A DNA stretch of 64,000 nucleotides from CAYMPH01 sp964392365 (GTDB taxonomy: Bacteria > Spirochaetota > UBA4802 > UBA5550), in assembly GCA_964392365.1 (NCBI GenBank), contig CAYMPH010000008.1, forward strand, positions 123,466-187,465. The letters run 5' to 3'. The notes under the pieces are model-generated. The model worked only from the letters and a program-made list of their open reading frames with translations, was not told the origin of the DNA and did no database searches. The position numbers were made by a program, and so were the translations under genes. Position 1 is the stretch's first letter; every line of letters starts with the position of its first letter. Shown here piece after piece: positions 1 through 9,247 of the stretch.

Positions 1-64
1 TATTTAGTCAAGAAGTTTTTGATTATAAAATATCTGGTGAGATTAATTAGTGTATTGATATATC

Positions 65-3000
65 TTATTTTATAACTATCCTTGTTATTTCAACCTTATA
101 CATATCATAAACATTCTCAAGCATTTTATGAACATTCCGATTAAGTTCCCTGTCAGTTGATCTTCGCTGTATAAATCTGTCAACTTCATCAAGCAGATTT
201 TTCATTCTTACTCCAATATCATCAAGCTCTCTTGTTATTGTTACTGAAGAAGTAGGCCTGGACTCTTTTTTCATCCTTTTTATTTCGTCATCAATTTGAG
301 TTTGAAGCTTCTGCTTGGTGTTTTCTTCTTCAACTATTTTTGAATATATATCCTGTGCAATATTTAAAAAGTTCAGACTTGAATTCAGTTCATAATAATC
401 GTAAAGACAGCTTTTTTTTGAAAAGACAATATCCGGCAAAACAGAAATAGAAAAATTATTTTTAATTAAATTGCATGTTGCTTCATCACACAGAATTTTA
501 TTTATAAAAGAAAGATTTGAAAATTTATTAAACCGCTCCTGAGGTGGAATTAAAACCTCATCATTTAATATTTTAGAACTTTCAGTTGAAAGCTGTATGA
601 ATGAGTTTATTTTTTTTGCAGTCTGCCTGTTCCTGTTGTATATCTCGATACTGTTTTTTACTGCAAGAGCAGCTTCAGCAGCTTTGGTAGGACTGGTAAA
701 ATATGCAGTAACATTTATATTTGACATCCTGGAAAGGATCCCACCGGATTTTTTTATATTATCTGAAATAAGTTCTTTAATTGTAATATTTCTTGATATG
801 AGTTCTGAAATATTCTGATTCTCAACTGTTTGCGGCAGATCATAAAGGTCGAAATTAAGAAATGTTGTAACAGCCTCTTTTAATCCATCTACAGATATTG
901 ATATTTTCTGTTTGTCATCCATTGTAAGAACTTGTATTTCAGGTGCTTCATATTTTCTGAAAATGTTTACAACAAAACCGTCTATTTCTTTCAGATCTTC
1001 TACCGGAAGCATTTTTATAACATTTATAATACTCTCTGAAATTCCATATTCTTCTTTCATCAGCGAAAGAAGAAAAAATGAAAATTCAATGGATTTAAGT
1101 CCTCCAAGAATTGTCAGAATATCCCTTTGAATATCTTTATTTTTAATTATCAGCATATCCCTGATTGATCTTATTGCATCTGTATATCCAAGCTTTGCGA
1201 GCAGCAGGCACGAGTTGATTCTTACCTTGATACCTGGATCTTTCAGATATTCCTGCAGATATTTTATTATCTGGCGTTTGTTGAAATTTTCTGTTAAGGA
1301 TGTTATTGAACTGATGGATCTGACAATTACATCTTTCGGTTCGTCGCTTTTCATTTTATAAAAGAGTGAGTTGAGATATTCTATATCCTGTTCAAAGCCG
1401 CATCTGCCCAAAACAAGGATCGCGATACTTTTTATTTCATAAGATGGATTTTTATCTATAATACCTTTTAGAATTTCTGCTGCAGTAATATTTCCGTATA
1501 TTTCCCTTTCATTCAGATATAGAAGCGCGTCTTTTAATATTTTTACATCACTGTCAAGTTTATGCTGTAGAAACTCAAAGAGAATATTCAATGACCTCTG
1601 CTCGTAATACAGGCTGAGGAGATTCATTCCTTTTTCCTGATCTTCTGCTGATCCTGTATTGAACTGTACTTCAATCTCACCCAGCATATAAGAATAATTC
1701 AAAATTGATAAAGTCCGTATCGTTGAATGCAGCAGTTCTGCATCAGGGTATTTTTTCAGATAATTGTAAATATTTACAAGAGGCGATGATGATTCATGTA
1801 TGGATAATTTCTGGATAATTCCGCAAAGCCTGATTATTCTGGTTTTAAGGTACCTTTTCTCAAAATTTATCCCTTCAATTCTTGATGCAGATATTGTTCT
1901 TGATTTTGAATCTGAATCAATAAAAACCTCAAGAAGCAGAGAAAGATCCCTGTGCTCGTAATCGTCTATGTGTTTGATTAATTTTTCCATGTCTGTTATT
2001 ACATGCTGAATTCTGCTTGATTCCTCGTGTGAGAGAAAACCAACTGCAACTTTTTTCAATTCCGGTGTGAATCGTTTTAAAATAAAATTGCGGATTTTTT
2101 GAAAATTTTCAGGGAAATTTTTTTCAGCAACATCTGTTATCATGAATTCCTTACGGAAAGTTTCAAAATATGTTTCAAGAGTAACTACAATGTATCCGAA
2201 CATTTTGTCTCTGAGAATATGAAACTGTCTTGTGTCAATATTGCTTAGAAAATATTTTGCAAATATTTCAATTATAAGTTCATTATCTTTTTCTGTTTCA
2301 GTGGAAAGCGAAATAAGGCTTCGGAAAAGTTTATCCGGATCTCTCAGCCTTTGAATATTATCGTAAATTGTATAAAGGGTCATTGTTACCAGCTCGGGGT
2401 CTTTGGACGTGAGGGCCTTCATAGCATAAATGAGCACTTCTCTATGATTGCATGATATCATTGAACTGACGAATGCTGTTTTTATCCGGTTTGAATACTG
2501 ATCGAATCTTGGAGACATTTTGCCGAGCAGAACCCTGATATCAAGAATAACTTTATCTTCGGAATCTGTTGAATATGTGTAAAGTCTTGATTCATCATCC
2601 AGCACTGTGGATATTGAATCAATTATTTCCGTGCTGAGGATATAAAGATTCCGGAAAGCTGAATATGATAACACCTCATTGTCTTTTTTAAGAAGGTTCT
2701 CAAGAGTAGATATTATTTTAAATGATGAAAGGGCGTACATTGCAAGTGAAGTAAATTCAGGAGAATGTTCATCGGATGTGGCGATTGATATCAGAAAGTT
2801 TAAAGCTTCTTCATTGCCTGCGCCTATGACTTTTAATGCATAGAAAGCTTTTTTAACTGCCAGATCATTTAGCTTTGATTTGGATTCGCTTTCTATGAAT
2901 TCAATTATAGATTTTATATTTGAAGCTGTACCGAAAGTTTCAACATGATTTAATATTTTAAGCTTCTCACTTTGAGAAATATCAGTTGATAACAGCTTAA

Positions 3001-3226
3001 CAAGAGCTTCAGTTACGCCTGGAGAATCGAATTCTGAAAGAATTGTTACTGTGCTTTCCCTGATCTCCGGGCCCTTTTCCAGCTCCTTGAGAAGTATGGA
3101 AGTGCCGGCATCCGATTTCAGAACTCCAAGAATTTTATGAAAAGCAACTCTTTCGTAAGGGAGAAGTCTGAAAGATTTGCTTATTTCAAGTTTTATTGTC
3201 TGTAAAAAGCTTTTTTCTTCAGCCAT
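65..3226 (-). CDS. HEAT-repeat protein with degenerate nucleotide-cyclase-like domain
   Basis: The 1053-residue protein has no signal peptide. Residues 1 to about 770 are helical HEAT/ARM-like repeats, clearest around 600-750, suggesting a protein-binding scaffold. Residues about 782-921 look like a class III nucleotide cyclase homology domain: a strand with Asp793 sits where the first metal-binding aspartate belongs, followed by KKSGGILSRM, a YFTSPTKAAEAALAVKNS helix and ILCDEATCNLI, matching the usual order of cyclase landmarks. The second metal aspartate (GDG in active enzymes) reads NIN with Ile837, so catalysis is unlikely. A charged coiled coil follows near 955-985. It starts 21 bases after purA and is probably cotranscribed with it; AAGGAA precedes the ATG. 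The cyclase resemblance is my reading by eye; the cellular role is unknown. Confidence 0.72.
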   Translation of the reverse strand: MAEEKSFLQTIKLEISKSFRLLPYERVAFHKILGVLKSDAGTSILLKELEKGPEIRESTVTILSEFDSPGVTEALVKLLSTDISQSEKLKILNHVETFGTASNIKSIIEFIESESKSKLNDLAVKKAFYALKVIGAGNEEALNFLISIATSDEHSPEFTSLAMYALSSFKIISTLENLLKKDNEVLSYSAFRNLYILSTEIIDSISTVLDDESRLYTYSTDSEDKVILDIRVLLGKMSPRFDQYSNRIKTAFVSSMISCNHREVLIYAMKALTSKDPELVTMTLYTIYDNIQRLRDPDKLFRSLISLSTETEKDNELIIEIFAKYFLSNIDTRQFHILRDKMFGYIVVTLETYFETFRKEFMITDVAEKNFPENFQKIRNFILKRFTPELKKVAVGFLSHEESSRIQHVITDMEKLIKHIDDYEHRDLSLLLEVFIDSDSKSRTISASRIEGINFEKRYLKTRIIRLCGIIQKLSIHESSSPLVNIYNYLKKYPDAELLHSTIRTLSILNYSYMLGEIEVQFNTGSAEDQEKGMNLLSLYYEQRSLNILFEFLQHKLDSDVKILKDALLYLNEREIYGNITAAEILKGIIDKNPSYEIKSIAILVLGRCGFEQDIEYLNSLFYKMKSDEPKDVIVRSISSITSLTENFNKRQIIKYLQEYLKDPGIKVRINSCLLLAKLGYTDAIRSIRDMLIIKNKDIQRDILTILGGLKSIEFSFFLLSLMKEEYGISESIINVIKMLPVEDLKEIDGFVVNIFRKYEAPEIQVLTMDDKQKISISVDGLKEAVTTFLNFDLYDLPQTVENQNISELISRNITIKELISDNIKKSGGILSRMSNINVTAYFTSPTKAAEAALAVKNSIEIYNRNRQTAKKINSFIQLSTESSKILNDEVLIPPQERFNKFSNLSFINKILCDEATCNLIKNNFSISVLPDIVFSKKSCLYDYYELNSSLNFLNIAQDIYSKIVEEENTKQKLQTQIDDEIKRMKKESRPTSSVTITRELDDIGVRMKNLLDEVDRFIQRRSTDRELNRNVHKMLENVYDMYKVEITRIVIK

Positions 3227-3247
3227 AGATTCCTTGAAGTATTTATT

Positions 3248-4513
3248 CTACTTTAAAAAAGTATTTTCTCTGGATGGGCCTACTGAAATAATTTTAATCG
3301 GGACACCCATCTGTTTTTCCAGAAAATTAATATATGTTTTAGCTTCAGAAGGCAGCTCATCCAGGCTGGAAGCTTTTGTGATATCGGAGTCCCATCCTTT
3401 TAATTCTTCATATACAGGTTTAACATCCCCGAACATTGAAGACGGGAAGTGGTCTATTTTTTTACCCTTGAGTTCGTAACCTACTGCTACCTTTATTTTA
3501 TTAAATCCTGATAAAACATCTATCTTGGTAAGGGCTATTCCCGTTAAACCGTTTATTTTTTTTGCCTGTCTGAGAAGTTCCGAGTCAAACCAGCCGCATC
3601 TTCTTGGTCTTCCGGTTGTAGCACCGAATTCATTTCCGTTTACTCTCAGCCTGTCGCCTCCAGCTTCTTTATCTTCTGTTGGGAAAGGGCCTTCACCGAC
3701 TCTCGTTACGTAAGCCTTTGTAATTCCAATAACTTCATTGATATTGAATGAATTGAGACCGGTTCCGAGAAGAGCGCCTCCAATAGTCGGATTGGATGAT
3801 GTCACATATGGGTATGTACCATGGTCAATATCAAGACCGTATCCCTGCGCGCCTTCAAGAAGAATATTCCTGCCTTTTTCCAGTTCGTTGTGAAGGTAAT
3901 TCTGGGTATTGATTATCATTGATCCGGCTTTTTCTTTGAAAACATTAAGTATTTCAAGTATATCTTTTACATTTATTTCAGATTTACCGTAAATTTTTCC
4001 TAATATCTGGTTTTTTGATTCAACTGCAAATTTCAGTCTTTCATTTAAAAAATCAGGGTTGAAAATATCTCCGGCCCTGATTCCGAGTCTAAGGCATTTA
4101 TCGGAATAACTTGGCCCTATTCCTCTTTTTGTTGTGCCGATTTTATTATCGCGCGATTCTTCCATTGCTGCGTCTATCTCTTTGTTATAAGGGAGGATCA
4201 AATGTGCAGCATCGGAAATCAGAAGTCTTTTTCTGACTTCAAGTCCGTCTTTCTCAAGAGATTCAACTTCTTTCATCAGCTGCTCAGGGTCAAGCACCAC
4301 TCCATTGCCGACTACACAAACTTTACTTTCATGGAGAATTCCTGATGGGATAAGATGGAATACATGTTTTTTACCGTTTGCAACAACAGTATGTCCCGCG
4401 TTAGCTCCACCCTGATATCTTACTACTATATCATTTTTTTCGGTGAAGTAGTCTATCATTTTAGCTTTTCCCTCGTCACCCCATTGAGTTCCGATCACAA
4501 CTGTACATCCCAT
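3248..4513 (-). CDS. purA: Adenylosuccinate synthase
   Basis: This 421-residue enzyme joins IMP and aspartate using GTP to make adenylosuccinate, the first committed step to AMP, in the cytoplasm. The N-terminus carries the GTP-binding loop GTQWGDEGKAK, then RYQGGANAGHTV, IGTTKRGIGPSY, the LLEGAQGYGLDIDHGTYPYV loop, TTGRPRRCGWFD and the guanine-binding TKIDVL. Length is normal for the family. The GKAK version of the loop, where most bacteria have GKGK, is one I recall from leptospiral PurA and is a weak taxonomic hint. AGGAG precedes the ATG. The HEAT-repeat gene follows 21 bases downstream on the same strand. Confidence 0.98.
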   Translation of the reverse strand: MGCTVVIGTQWGDEGKAKMIDYFTEKNDIVVRYQGGANAGHTVVANGKKHVFHLIPSGILHESKVCVVGNGVVLDPEQLMKEVESLEKDGLEVRKRLLISDAAHLILPYNKEIDAAMEESRDNKIGTTKRGIGPSYSDKCLRLGIRAGDIFNPDFLNERLKFAVESKNQILGKIYGKSEINVKDILEILNVFKEKAGSMIINTQNYLHNELEKGRNILLEGAQGYGLDIDHGTYPYVTSSNPTIGGALLGTGLNSFNINEVIGITKAYVTRVGEGPFPTEDKEAGGDRLRVNGNEFGATTGRPRRCGWFDSELLRQAKKINGLTGIALTKIDVLSGFNKIKVAVGYELKGKKIDHFPSSMFGDVKPVYEELKGWDSDITKASSLDELPSEAKTYINFLEKQMGVPIKIISVGPSRENTFLK

Positions 4514-4844
4514 AATCTTATCGCGCTCCTAAATTATTTTTCATTATATATTTTGAATTTATTAAAAAATTGTAATATCAAAAATTGTACCCCTTAAATC
4601 CGCTGCTGGCGATTTATACAAATGATTGTTTTTTGAGGGGTTATTATGAATTTATTTATAGACTGACTTATAATAAACAGGCTTTATAAAATAACAAGTT
4701 ATTTTCAGAATACATGTTTAAATAATCAACATTTTTTATATTTCCGATCAGTTTTTAGCAGTAAAAGATATAATTATTTTCTTGCAAAATATTGATACTA
4801 CTGGAATTATTCTGCAGGGATAAAAAATTTAAACAGGTGTATAT
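4514..4844. other. Divergent intergenic region purA / nikR
   Basis: This 331-base region separates the divergent purA and nikR genes and must hold both promoters. ACCCCT at 4589-4594 and AGGGGT at 4636-4641 form the arms of a loose inverted repeat. I saw no clear sigma-70 promoter and no copy of the classical NikR operator (GTATGA-N16-TCATAC). Confidence 0.4.
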
Positions 4845-5264
4845 ATGAATAAAATTGCAAGGTTCGGGGTTTCTATAGATGAAAAGCTCCTAAAAAAATT
4901 TGATTCAATTATTGAGGATAAAGGCTATGTAAACAGATCTGAAGCCATAAGAGATTTAATAAGAGATATGATGGTTTCAGACAGCATATCCGATCCGGAA
5001 GCTGATGCAATAGGTACTCTTACAATGATATACAGCCACGACACAAGAGAAATTTCAGATAAGCTCAATGACACACAGCATCACCACTTCGGAAGCATTA
5101 TTTCCGCTACTCACATACATCTGGATGAGCACAATTGCCTTGAAGTTATCATAATGAAAGGAAAAGCCAAAACAATTCAGTCAATTTCTGATAAACTGCT
5201 TTCGATTAAAAATGTGAGGCATGGTAAAGTGACTATAACCGCAGCAGGAAAAATTTTAAATTAA
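4845..5264 (+). CDS. nikR: Nickel-responsive ribbon-helix-helix regulator NikR
   Basis: This 139-residue protein has the two-part NikR architecture. An N-terminal ribbon-helix-helix DNA-binding domain (RFGVSIDEKLLKKFD, then YVNRSEAIRDLIRDMM) is followed by an ACT-like metal-sensing domain. The nickel ligands are present: a His triplet at 79-81 (one matches His76 of E. coli), His90, His92 and Cys98 in ATHIHLDEHNCLEV. When nickel is bound the tetramer represses nickel uptake in known examples. No nickel transporter, urease or hydrogenase gene is in the window, so its targets lie elsewhere. The gene stands alone, divergent from purA. Confidence 0.95.
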   Translation: MNKIARFGVSIDEKLLKKFDSIIEDKGYVNRSEAIRDLIRDMMVSDSISDPEADAIGTLTMIYSHDTREISDKLNDTQHHHFGSIISATHIHLDEHNCLEVIIMKGKAKTIQSISDKLLSIKNVRHGKVTITAAGKILN

Positions 5265-5403
5265 AAAAAAAGTCCTAAACTATAAAGCTTCTGGTGCCGA
5301 TATAAAGAATAAGGGTAATTGTTGCTAAATTTTCATTAAAAACGGCTTGATTTTTTAAGCAGGGTCTTGTTATATACAAATATTAACTTTCTGGTTGATT
5401 GTG

Positions 5404-6294
5404 ATGTCAAACGGGGTGTGCTTTATTGCCATTTCGGCGCTTAGCGGCGCCCTTATATTTTTTTCCAATTCGCCTGTCTCAGGTGAAGAGACTCGTCTTG
5501 TAAGTATCTCATATACTCAGTCTTCTGCTAACGACAGCCTTGAAGAAAATAAGGAATATGCTGAAGGCGGTTACTTTCTTAAAGATTATGCACAATCAAA
5601 GAAATCTTATAAAAAATCTTCTTCAGATAAAGGTAAAAAAAACGATAACCCTTATAATGTAGACCGCAATAAAAAACCACATAGTCCGTATCATAATACA
5701 AAAAAGAAAAACGCTAATTACAAAGTCATAAAAGGCGACACTCTGTTTTCAATATCGAGAAAATTCGGCATTCCCTTTAATGTTTTATGTACTTTAAACG
5801 ATTTTTCCGGGGAAGAAAAAATAAAAGCAGGGTCTATAATTAAAGTTCCGGCATCTGATAAAACAGAGAAAACTGAAGTTGCAGAAAATTCTGTAAAAAA
5901 GAATACGGGAAATGATTCATCAAATAAAAAAGTTTCATTTGATTGGCCTGTAAAAGATGTAAAAAATTTTAAGCAGGACGGGGCAGATGGGATTAAACCT
6001 ATAGGTATTATAATTACAGGAAATCCGGGAGCCAAAGTATATCCTTCTGCTGACGGATCTGTTGAAAAAATAGGGAACATGCGGGGTTTTGGAAAATACG
6101 TTGTTGTGAGGCATGAAGGAAAATTTGTCACAGTATATTCCAATCTTGAAAAAATTTCTGTTACTGAAGGCCAGAAAATTACTACTAAAAGTTCAATTGG
6201 TAAAATTGATATATCAAACGGAAAATTTCATTTTCAGATAGACTATGCGGGAAAACCTAAAAATCCGGCATCTTATCTGCCGGCAAAAAGCTGA
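5404..6294 (+). CDS. LysM and catalytically dead LytM/M23-domain envelope protein
   Basis: I place the start at ATG 5404; TTG 5395 and GTG 5401 are alternatives and none has a strong ribosome site. The 296-residue product has a hydrophobic N-terminal export segment, a charged Lys/Ser-rich linker, a LysM peptidoglycan-binding domain at about 106-149 (YKVIKGDTLFSISRKFGIP) and a LytM domain at about 181-292. The LytM metal ligands are gone: the HxGxD motif reads PIGIII, the YxHL histidine is replaced (VYSNL), and HLHFE reads KFHFQI. By analogy with EnvC and NlpD, such proteins activate an amidase rather than cut peptidoglycan. That role is inference; the loss of ligands is visible. Confidence 0.82.
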   Translation: MSNGVCFIAISALSGALIFFSNSPVSGEETRLVSISYTQSSANDSLEENKEYAEGGYFLKDYAQSKKSYKKSSSDKGKKNDNPYNVDRNKKPHSPYHNTKKKNANYKVIKGDTLFSISRKFGIPFNVLCTLNDFSGEEKIKAGSIIKVPASDKTEKTEVAENSVKKNTGNDSSNKKVSFDWPVKDVKNFKQDGADGIKPIGIIITGNPGAKVYPSADGSVEKIGNMRGFGKYVVVRHEGKFVTVYSNLEKISVTEGQKITTKSSIGKIDISNGKFHFQIDYAGKPKNPASYLPAKS

Positions 6295-6411
6295 AATTTA
6301 AAATATAAATATAATCAAATCAGATTCTTTTTTTCTGAAAATTTTTGAAATGTTAATGAGGCATATTTAATAATTAATATATTCAATAATTTTTATGGGA
6401 GGGTAAGAATT

Positions 6412-7155
6412 ATGAAAAAAATTATATTTTTAATTTTGTTTTTTCTTCCTATAGCGTCCTTTACAGCAAAAGAAGCCGAAGCTATAGGCTTTGGGGTCTT
6501 CGTTGAGGGGGGTGGTGGCGGATCATATTTCTGGTATATTGATCCACGACATGATGATCAGAGTTATAATAATAGCATGGGTTTTATCGGGGGAGGTGTA
6601 GTTTTTGATACATCACTTTCCAGTGGAAGTATGTTTAATTACCGTGCTGAGCTGGGTTATGCATGGAAAGGAAATATAAAATATAAAGCGCCTGATTATA
6701 AATTTGATGATCGAAGTATTGTTTCTTTTGAGTTTGATCTCAACGAAATAAAGCTGGTCAATTCATTCGGTTTTGCTTTATACCAAAGCGAAACTATACG
6801 ATTCTGGCTGGGACCTCAGTTTAATTTAATTGTTTTATGGGGAGTTAAGAAAGATACATTCACATCTCAAGGTTCACCCGGTGTGACCTCAGTGAAAGGA
6901 GCGGAATATAATCTTACTGCTGGCGGACTTGGTCTGGGAGTTGTAATTGGCCTGAATATCAATTTTAAGGGTATTACGACTCTTGCAATAGAGGCTGGCT
7001 TTAGGGCAAATTTTAATGCAGGTACCTTGTACTCGGGCGGTGATTACTATAATAATGCTTCTTATTTGGGATATTACTGGGCAAAACCTCTTTCATTGGT
7101 TTTAGTTCCTGAAGGATTTGCAACAGTTGGTGTTATTTTCAGATTTTTAGAATAG
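6412..7155 (+). CDS. Predicted outer-membrane beta-barrel protein
   Basis: This 247-residue protein begins with a signal peptide (MKKIIFLILFFLPIASF, then an Ala-rich cleavage region near residue 24). The mature part is rich in Gly, Tyr and alternating hydrophobic residues typical of outer-membrane strands, with repeated GGG and YYN turns, and ends in GVIFRFLE. GGGAGGG lies just upstream of the ATG. No specific family was recognised; the cargo or role is unknown. It follows the LysM/LytM gene by about 115 bases and is probably transcribed separately. Confidence 0.7.
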   Translation: MKKIIFLILFFLPIASFTAKEAEAIGFGVFVEGGGGGSYFWYIDPRHDDQSYNNSMGFIGGGVVFDTSLSSGSMFNYRAELGYAWKGNIKYKAPDYKFDDRSIVSFEFDLNEIKLVNSFGFALYQSETIRFWLGPQFNLIVLWGVKKDTFTSQGSPGVTSVKGAEYNLTAGGLGLGVVIGLNINFKGITTLAIEAGFRANFNAGTLYSGGDYYNNASYLGYYWAKPLSLVLVPEGFATVGVIFRFLE

Positions 7156-7254
7156 TAATTAATTTAAATAGTTTTTAGCAATTGAAGTAATCTTTTTACT
7201 GGAGATTGGAAGATGTGTTGTGCAAAAATGTGATGCTGACATTTCATTTATAAG

Positions 7255-8136
7255 TCATTTCATCAATGGGTTTACAAGCTCAGTACTGCTTTTACCGTAT
7301 TTCCATTTAACAAAGTCTTCCATAGTTGCAAATGTGTATCCCATGCTTCTTAATTTTTTTATTACTGAAGGCAATACTTCGTATGTTGTAGGATGAGTGT
7401 CGTGAAATAATATTACCATACCCTTGCCGTCAGCATTAGAAATTATTCTGTTATATATCCGGCGCATTTTTTCCCTGAATTCCCTGGTTTCAATAGATAT
7501 TCGTGGTCCTTCCTCATACCATTCTCCTCTTACCCATTCCATTGAATCAGATGAATCAAAATGCCTGGACCACATTGCAACGATCCATCTTGATTTTAAA
7601 GCTTTTCCTGTTTTTAACATTGTAAAATAAGACTCAGGTTTATGCCAGCTCCATGGTGATCCGTACGGAGGGCGCATGATCGTCATTACAGGGGCTTCTT
7701 TTCCAATTTCTTTATTTAGTAATTCCTGATTTTCAACAAGCTGTTTTATAATTTGATCCTGAGTGATTTTTGCCAGATTTTTATGGTCTATAGTATGGTT
7801 CCCGAGAACATGTCCTTCTCTAATCATCCTCAGCAGAATTGTTTTATATTTTTTAAAATCATTATGTATGAGGTCTGATTTCGGAGCCCAGTCACCGCAT
7901 ATAAAAAATGTACCCTTTACGTTTTCTTTCCGGAGTACGTTTACAATATCATCTGTCCAGTCTGACGGGCCGTCGTCAAATGTAAGGTATACTGTTTTGT
8001 CAGGCAGGGAATCATCACTGTAAAATCCAAGCGGGTGTGCATCATCGGATTTTATTTTTATTTCATTTTTTTTCTGAGAGAAGAGAATAGATGGAAAAAA
8101 AATAAGAAGTAGAATTGCACATAATCTTTGCGGCAT
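7255..8136 (-). CDS. Secreted polysaccharide deacetylase (NodB domain, CE4)
   Basis: The 293-residue protein has a signal peptide (MPQRLCAILLLIFFPSILFSQ) and a NodB homology domain. The CE4 motifs are all visible: TFDDGPS with the catalytic and metal aspartates, GNHTIDH with the two metal histidines, RPPYGSPW, and ILFHDTH with the C-terminal histidine. Such enzymes remove acetyl groups from N-acetylglucosamine in peptidoglycan or other polysaccharides; the substrate here cannot be read from sequence. The insert between RPPYG and ILFHDTH (KALKSRWIVAMWSRHFDSS and on) is longer than in minimal NodB domains. AAGGAA precedes the ATG. It lies 93 bases downstream of the formylglycine-enzyme-like gene. 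Confidence 0.93.
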   Translation of the reverse strand: MPQRLCAILLLIFFPSILFSQKKNEIKIKSDDAHPLGFYSDDSLPDKTVYLTFDDGPSDWTDDIVNVLRKENVKGTFFICGDWAPKSDLIHNDFKKYKTILLRMIREGHVLGNHTIDHKNLAKITQDQIIKQLVENQELLNKEIGKEAPVMTIMRPPYGSPWSWHKPESYFTMLKTGKALKSRWIVAMWSRHFDSSDSMEWVRGEWYEEGPRISIETREFREKMRRIYNRIISNADGKGMVILFHDTHPTTYEVLPSVIKKLRSMGYTFATMEDFVKWKYGKSSTELVNPLMK

Positions 8137-8229
8137 TATTATTTCCTTGTATGGATATTTTTTAATTAGTCTATTAGCCGGTTTATGGAGATTAAATTTT
8201 TTTTATTATTTTATTCAGAATGAAATAGT

Positions 8230-9003
8230 TTATTTCGAATTCCTCGCAACTCTGAAGCCGATCCAATTCCATCTTAAATATGGATATAAGTTAAATATCA
8301 TGCCGGGTTGGATAAAATATGCATCGCTATTCCAGCATCCTCCACGGATAATTCTGGCTTTGCCCGGTTGTTGTGAAAACCATTCGAAACACCACTCCCA
8401 GACATTGCCTGACATATCATATATACCCCATGGATTGGGACTTTTTGATCCAGCTTTTGCAGTTTGATAGTTGCTGTTTTTTTCGTAAACAGTATATAAT
8501 CCTATTATTGAATTATCTGTTGATTCGCCCCAGAAATATGTTGTAATAGTTCCTCCTCTTGAAGCAATTTCCCATTCAACTGAAGTCGGCAGTCTGAAAC
8601 CGTCAGAATTATTATTTATAGTAACAAGCCATTTTAAATCATCATATGAATTTATATTTTCAGGATCCTTTATATTTTTATGAATATTATAGTATGGCTT
8701 ATATCCAGCCCTGATGCTCAATTTGTTGCAGAATTCAACAGCATTATACCAGCTGACTTTTTCAACAGGTTTCTGCTTATCTTTAAATTCACTCGGATTT
8801 TTACCTGTTACTGATTCATACTGTTCCTGGGTTATTTCATATTTTCCGATCCAGAATGATTCTATCTCTTCAGAAGGGGTTTTAATCATTTCAATTCCGG
8901 CAAATGTCTTTGAAACAGGGTTAGGCTGTGAAAAAATATTTACAGAAATGAAAAAGATTGCAATAAAAAAAATGAATGCAGTTTTTATTCTAATATTTAA
9001 CAT
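8230..9003 (-). CDS. Secreted SUMF1/FGE-fold protein lacking catalytic cysteines
   Basis: This 257-residue exported protein has an N-terminal hydrophobic signal and the sulfatase-modifying-factor (FGE-sulfatase) fold: FWIGKYEITQEQYE, PVEKVSWYNAVEFCNKLS, RLPTSVEWEIASRGG, NPWGIYDMSGNVWEWC, RIIRGGCW and a closing GFRVAR. These are the standard landmarks in order. In true formylglycine-generating enzymes two cysteines follow the RGGSW motif; here that stretch reads CWNSDAYFIQPG, so sulfatase maturation activity is unlikely. Many bacterial members of this fold are non-enzymatic binding or oxidising proteins. GGAG precedes the ATG. The deacetylase gene follows on the same strand. Confidence 0.88.
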   Translation of the reverse strand: MLNIRIKTAFIFFIAIFFISVNIFSQPNPVSKTFAGIEMIKTPSEEIESFWIGKYEITQEQYESVTGKNPSEFKDKQKPVEKVSWYNAVEFCNKLSIRAGYKPYYNIHKNIKDPENINSYDDLKWLVTINNNSDGFRLPTSVEWEIASRGGTITTYFWGESTDNSIIGLYTVYEKNSNYQTAKAGSKSPNPWGIYDMSGNVWEWCFEWFSQQPGKARIIRGGCWNSDAYFIQPGMIFNLYPYLRWNWIGFRVARNSK

Positions 9004-9247
9004 TTTTTTCTCCAGAAATTATCATCAAACTAGAAAATATTATATTATTTTATAATAGATGCAATCTTATTTTGTTTTTGATATAATAAATTCTAGTGTT
9101 ATTTTTATTATTATTTGTTTAAATTTAGAGCTTTTACTTTACAAATAGAGTCAATTTGTTTTTATATTAAGTCAAAAAGTGCTTTACAAAATCCATATAT
9201 CTGTTATAAGAGGTATTGCTCATAAAATTGTCGTGATAAGAGGATAC

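Noticed and set aside
597..1130. Two plus-strand reading frames inside the HEAT-repeat gene
   Set aside because: They lie antisense to a continuous coding frame and show no ribosome site or recognisable domain.
8230..9003. Call as a true sulfatase-modifying enzyme
   Set aside because: The catalytic cysteine pair is missing, so only the fold is claimed.
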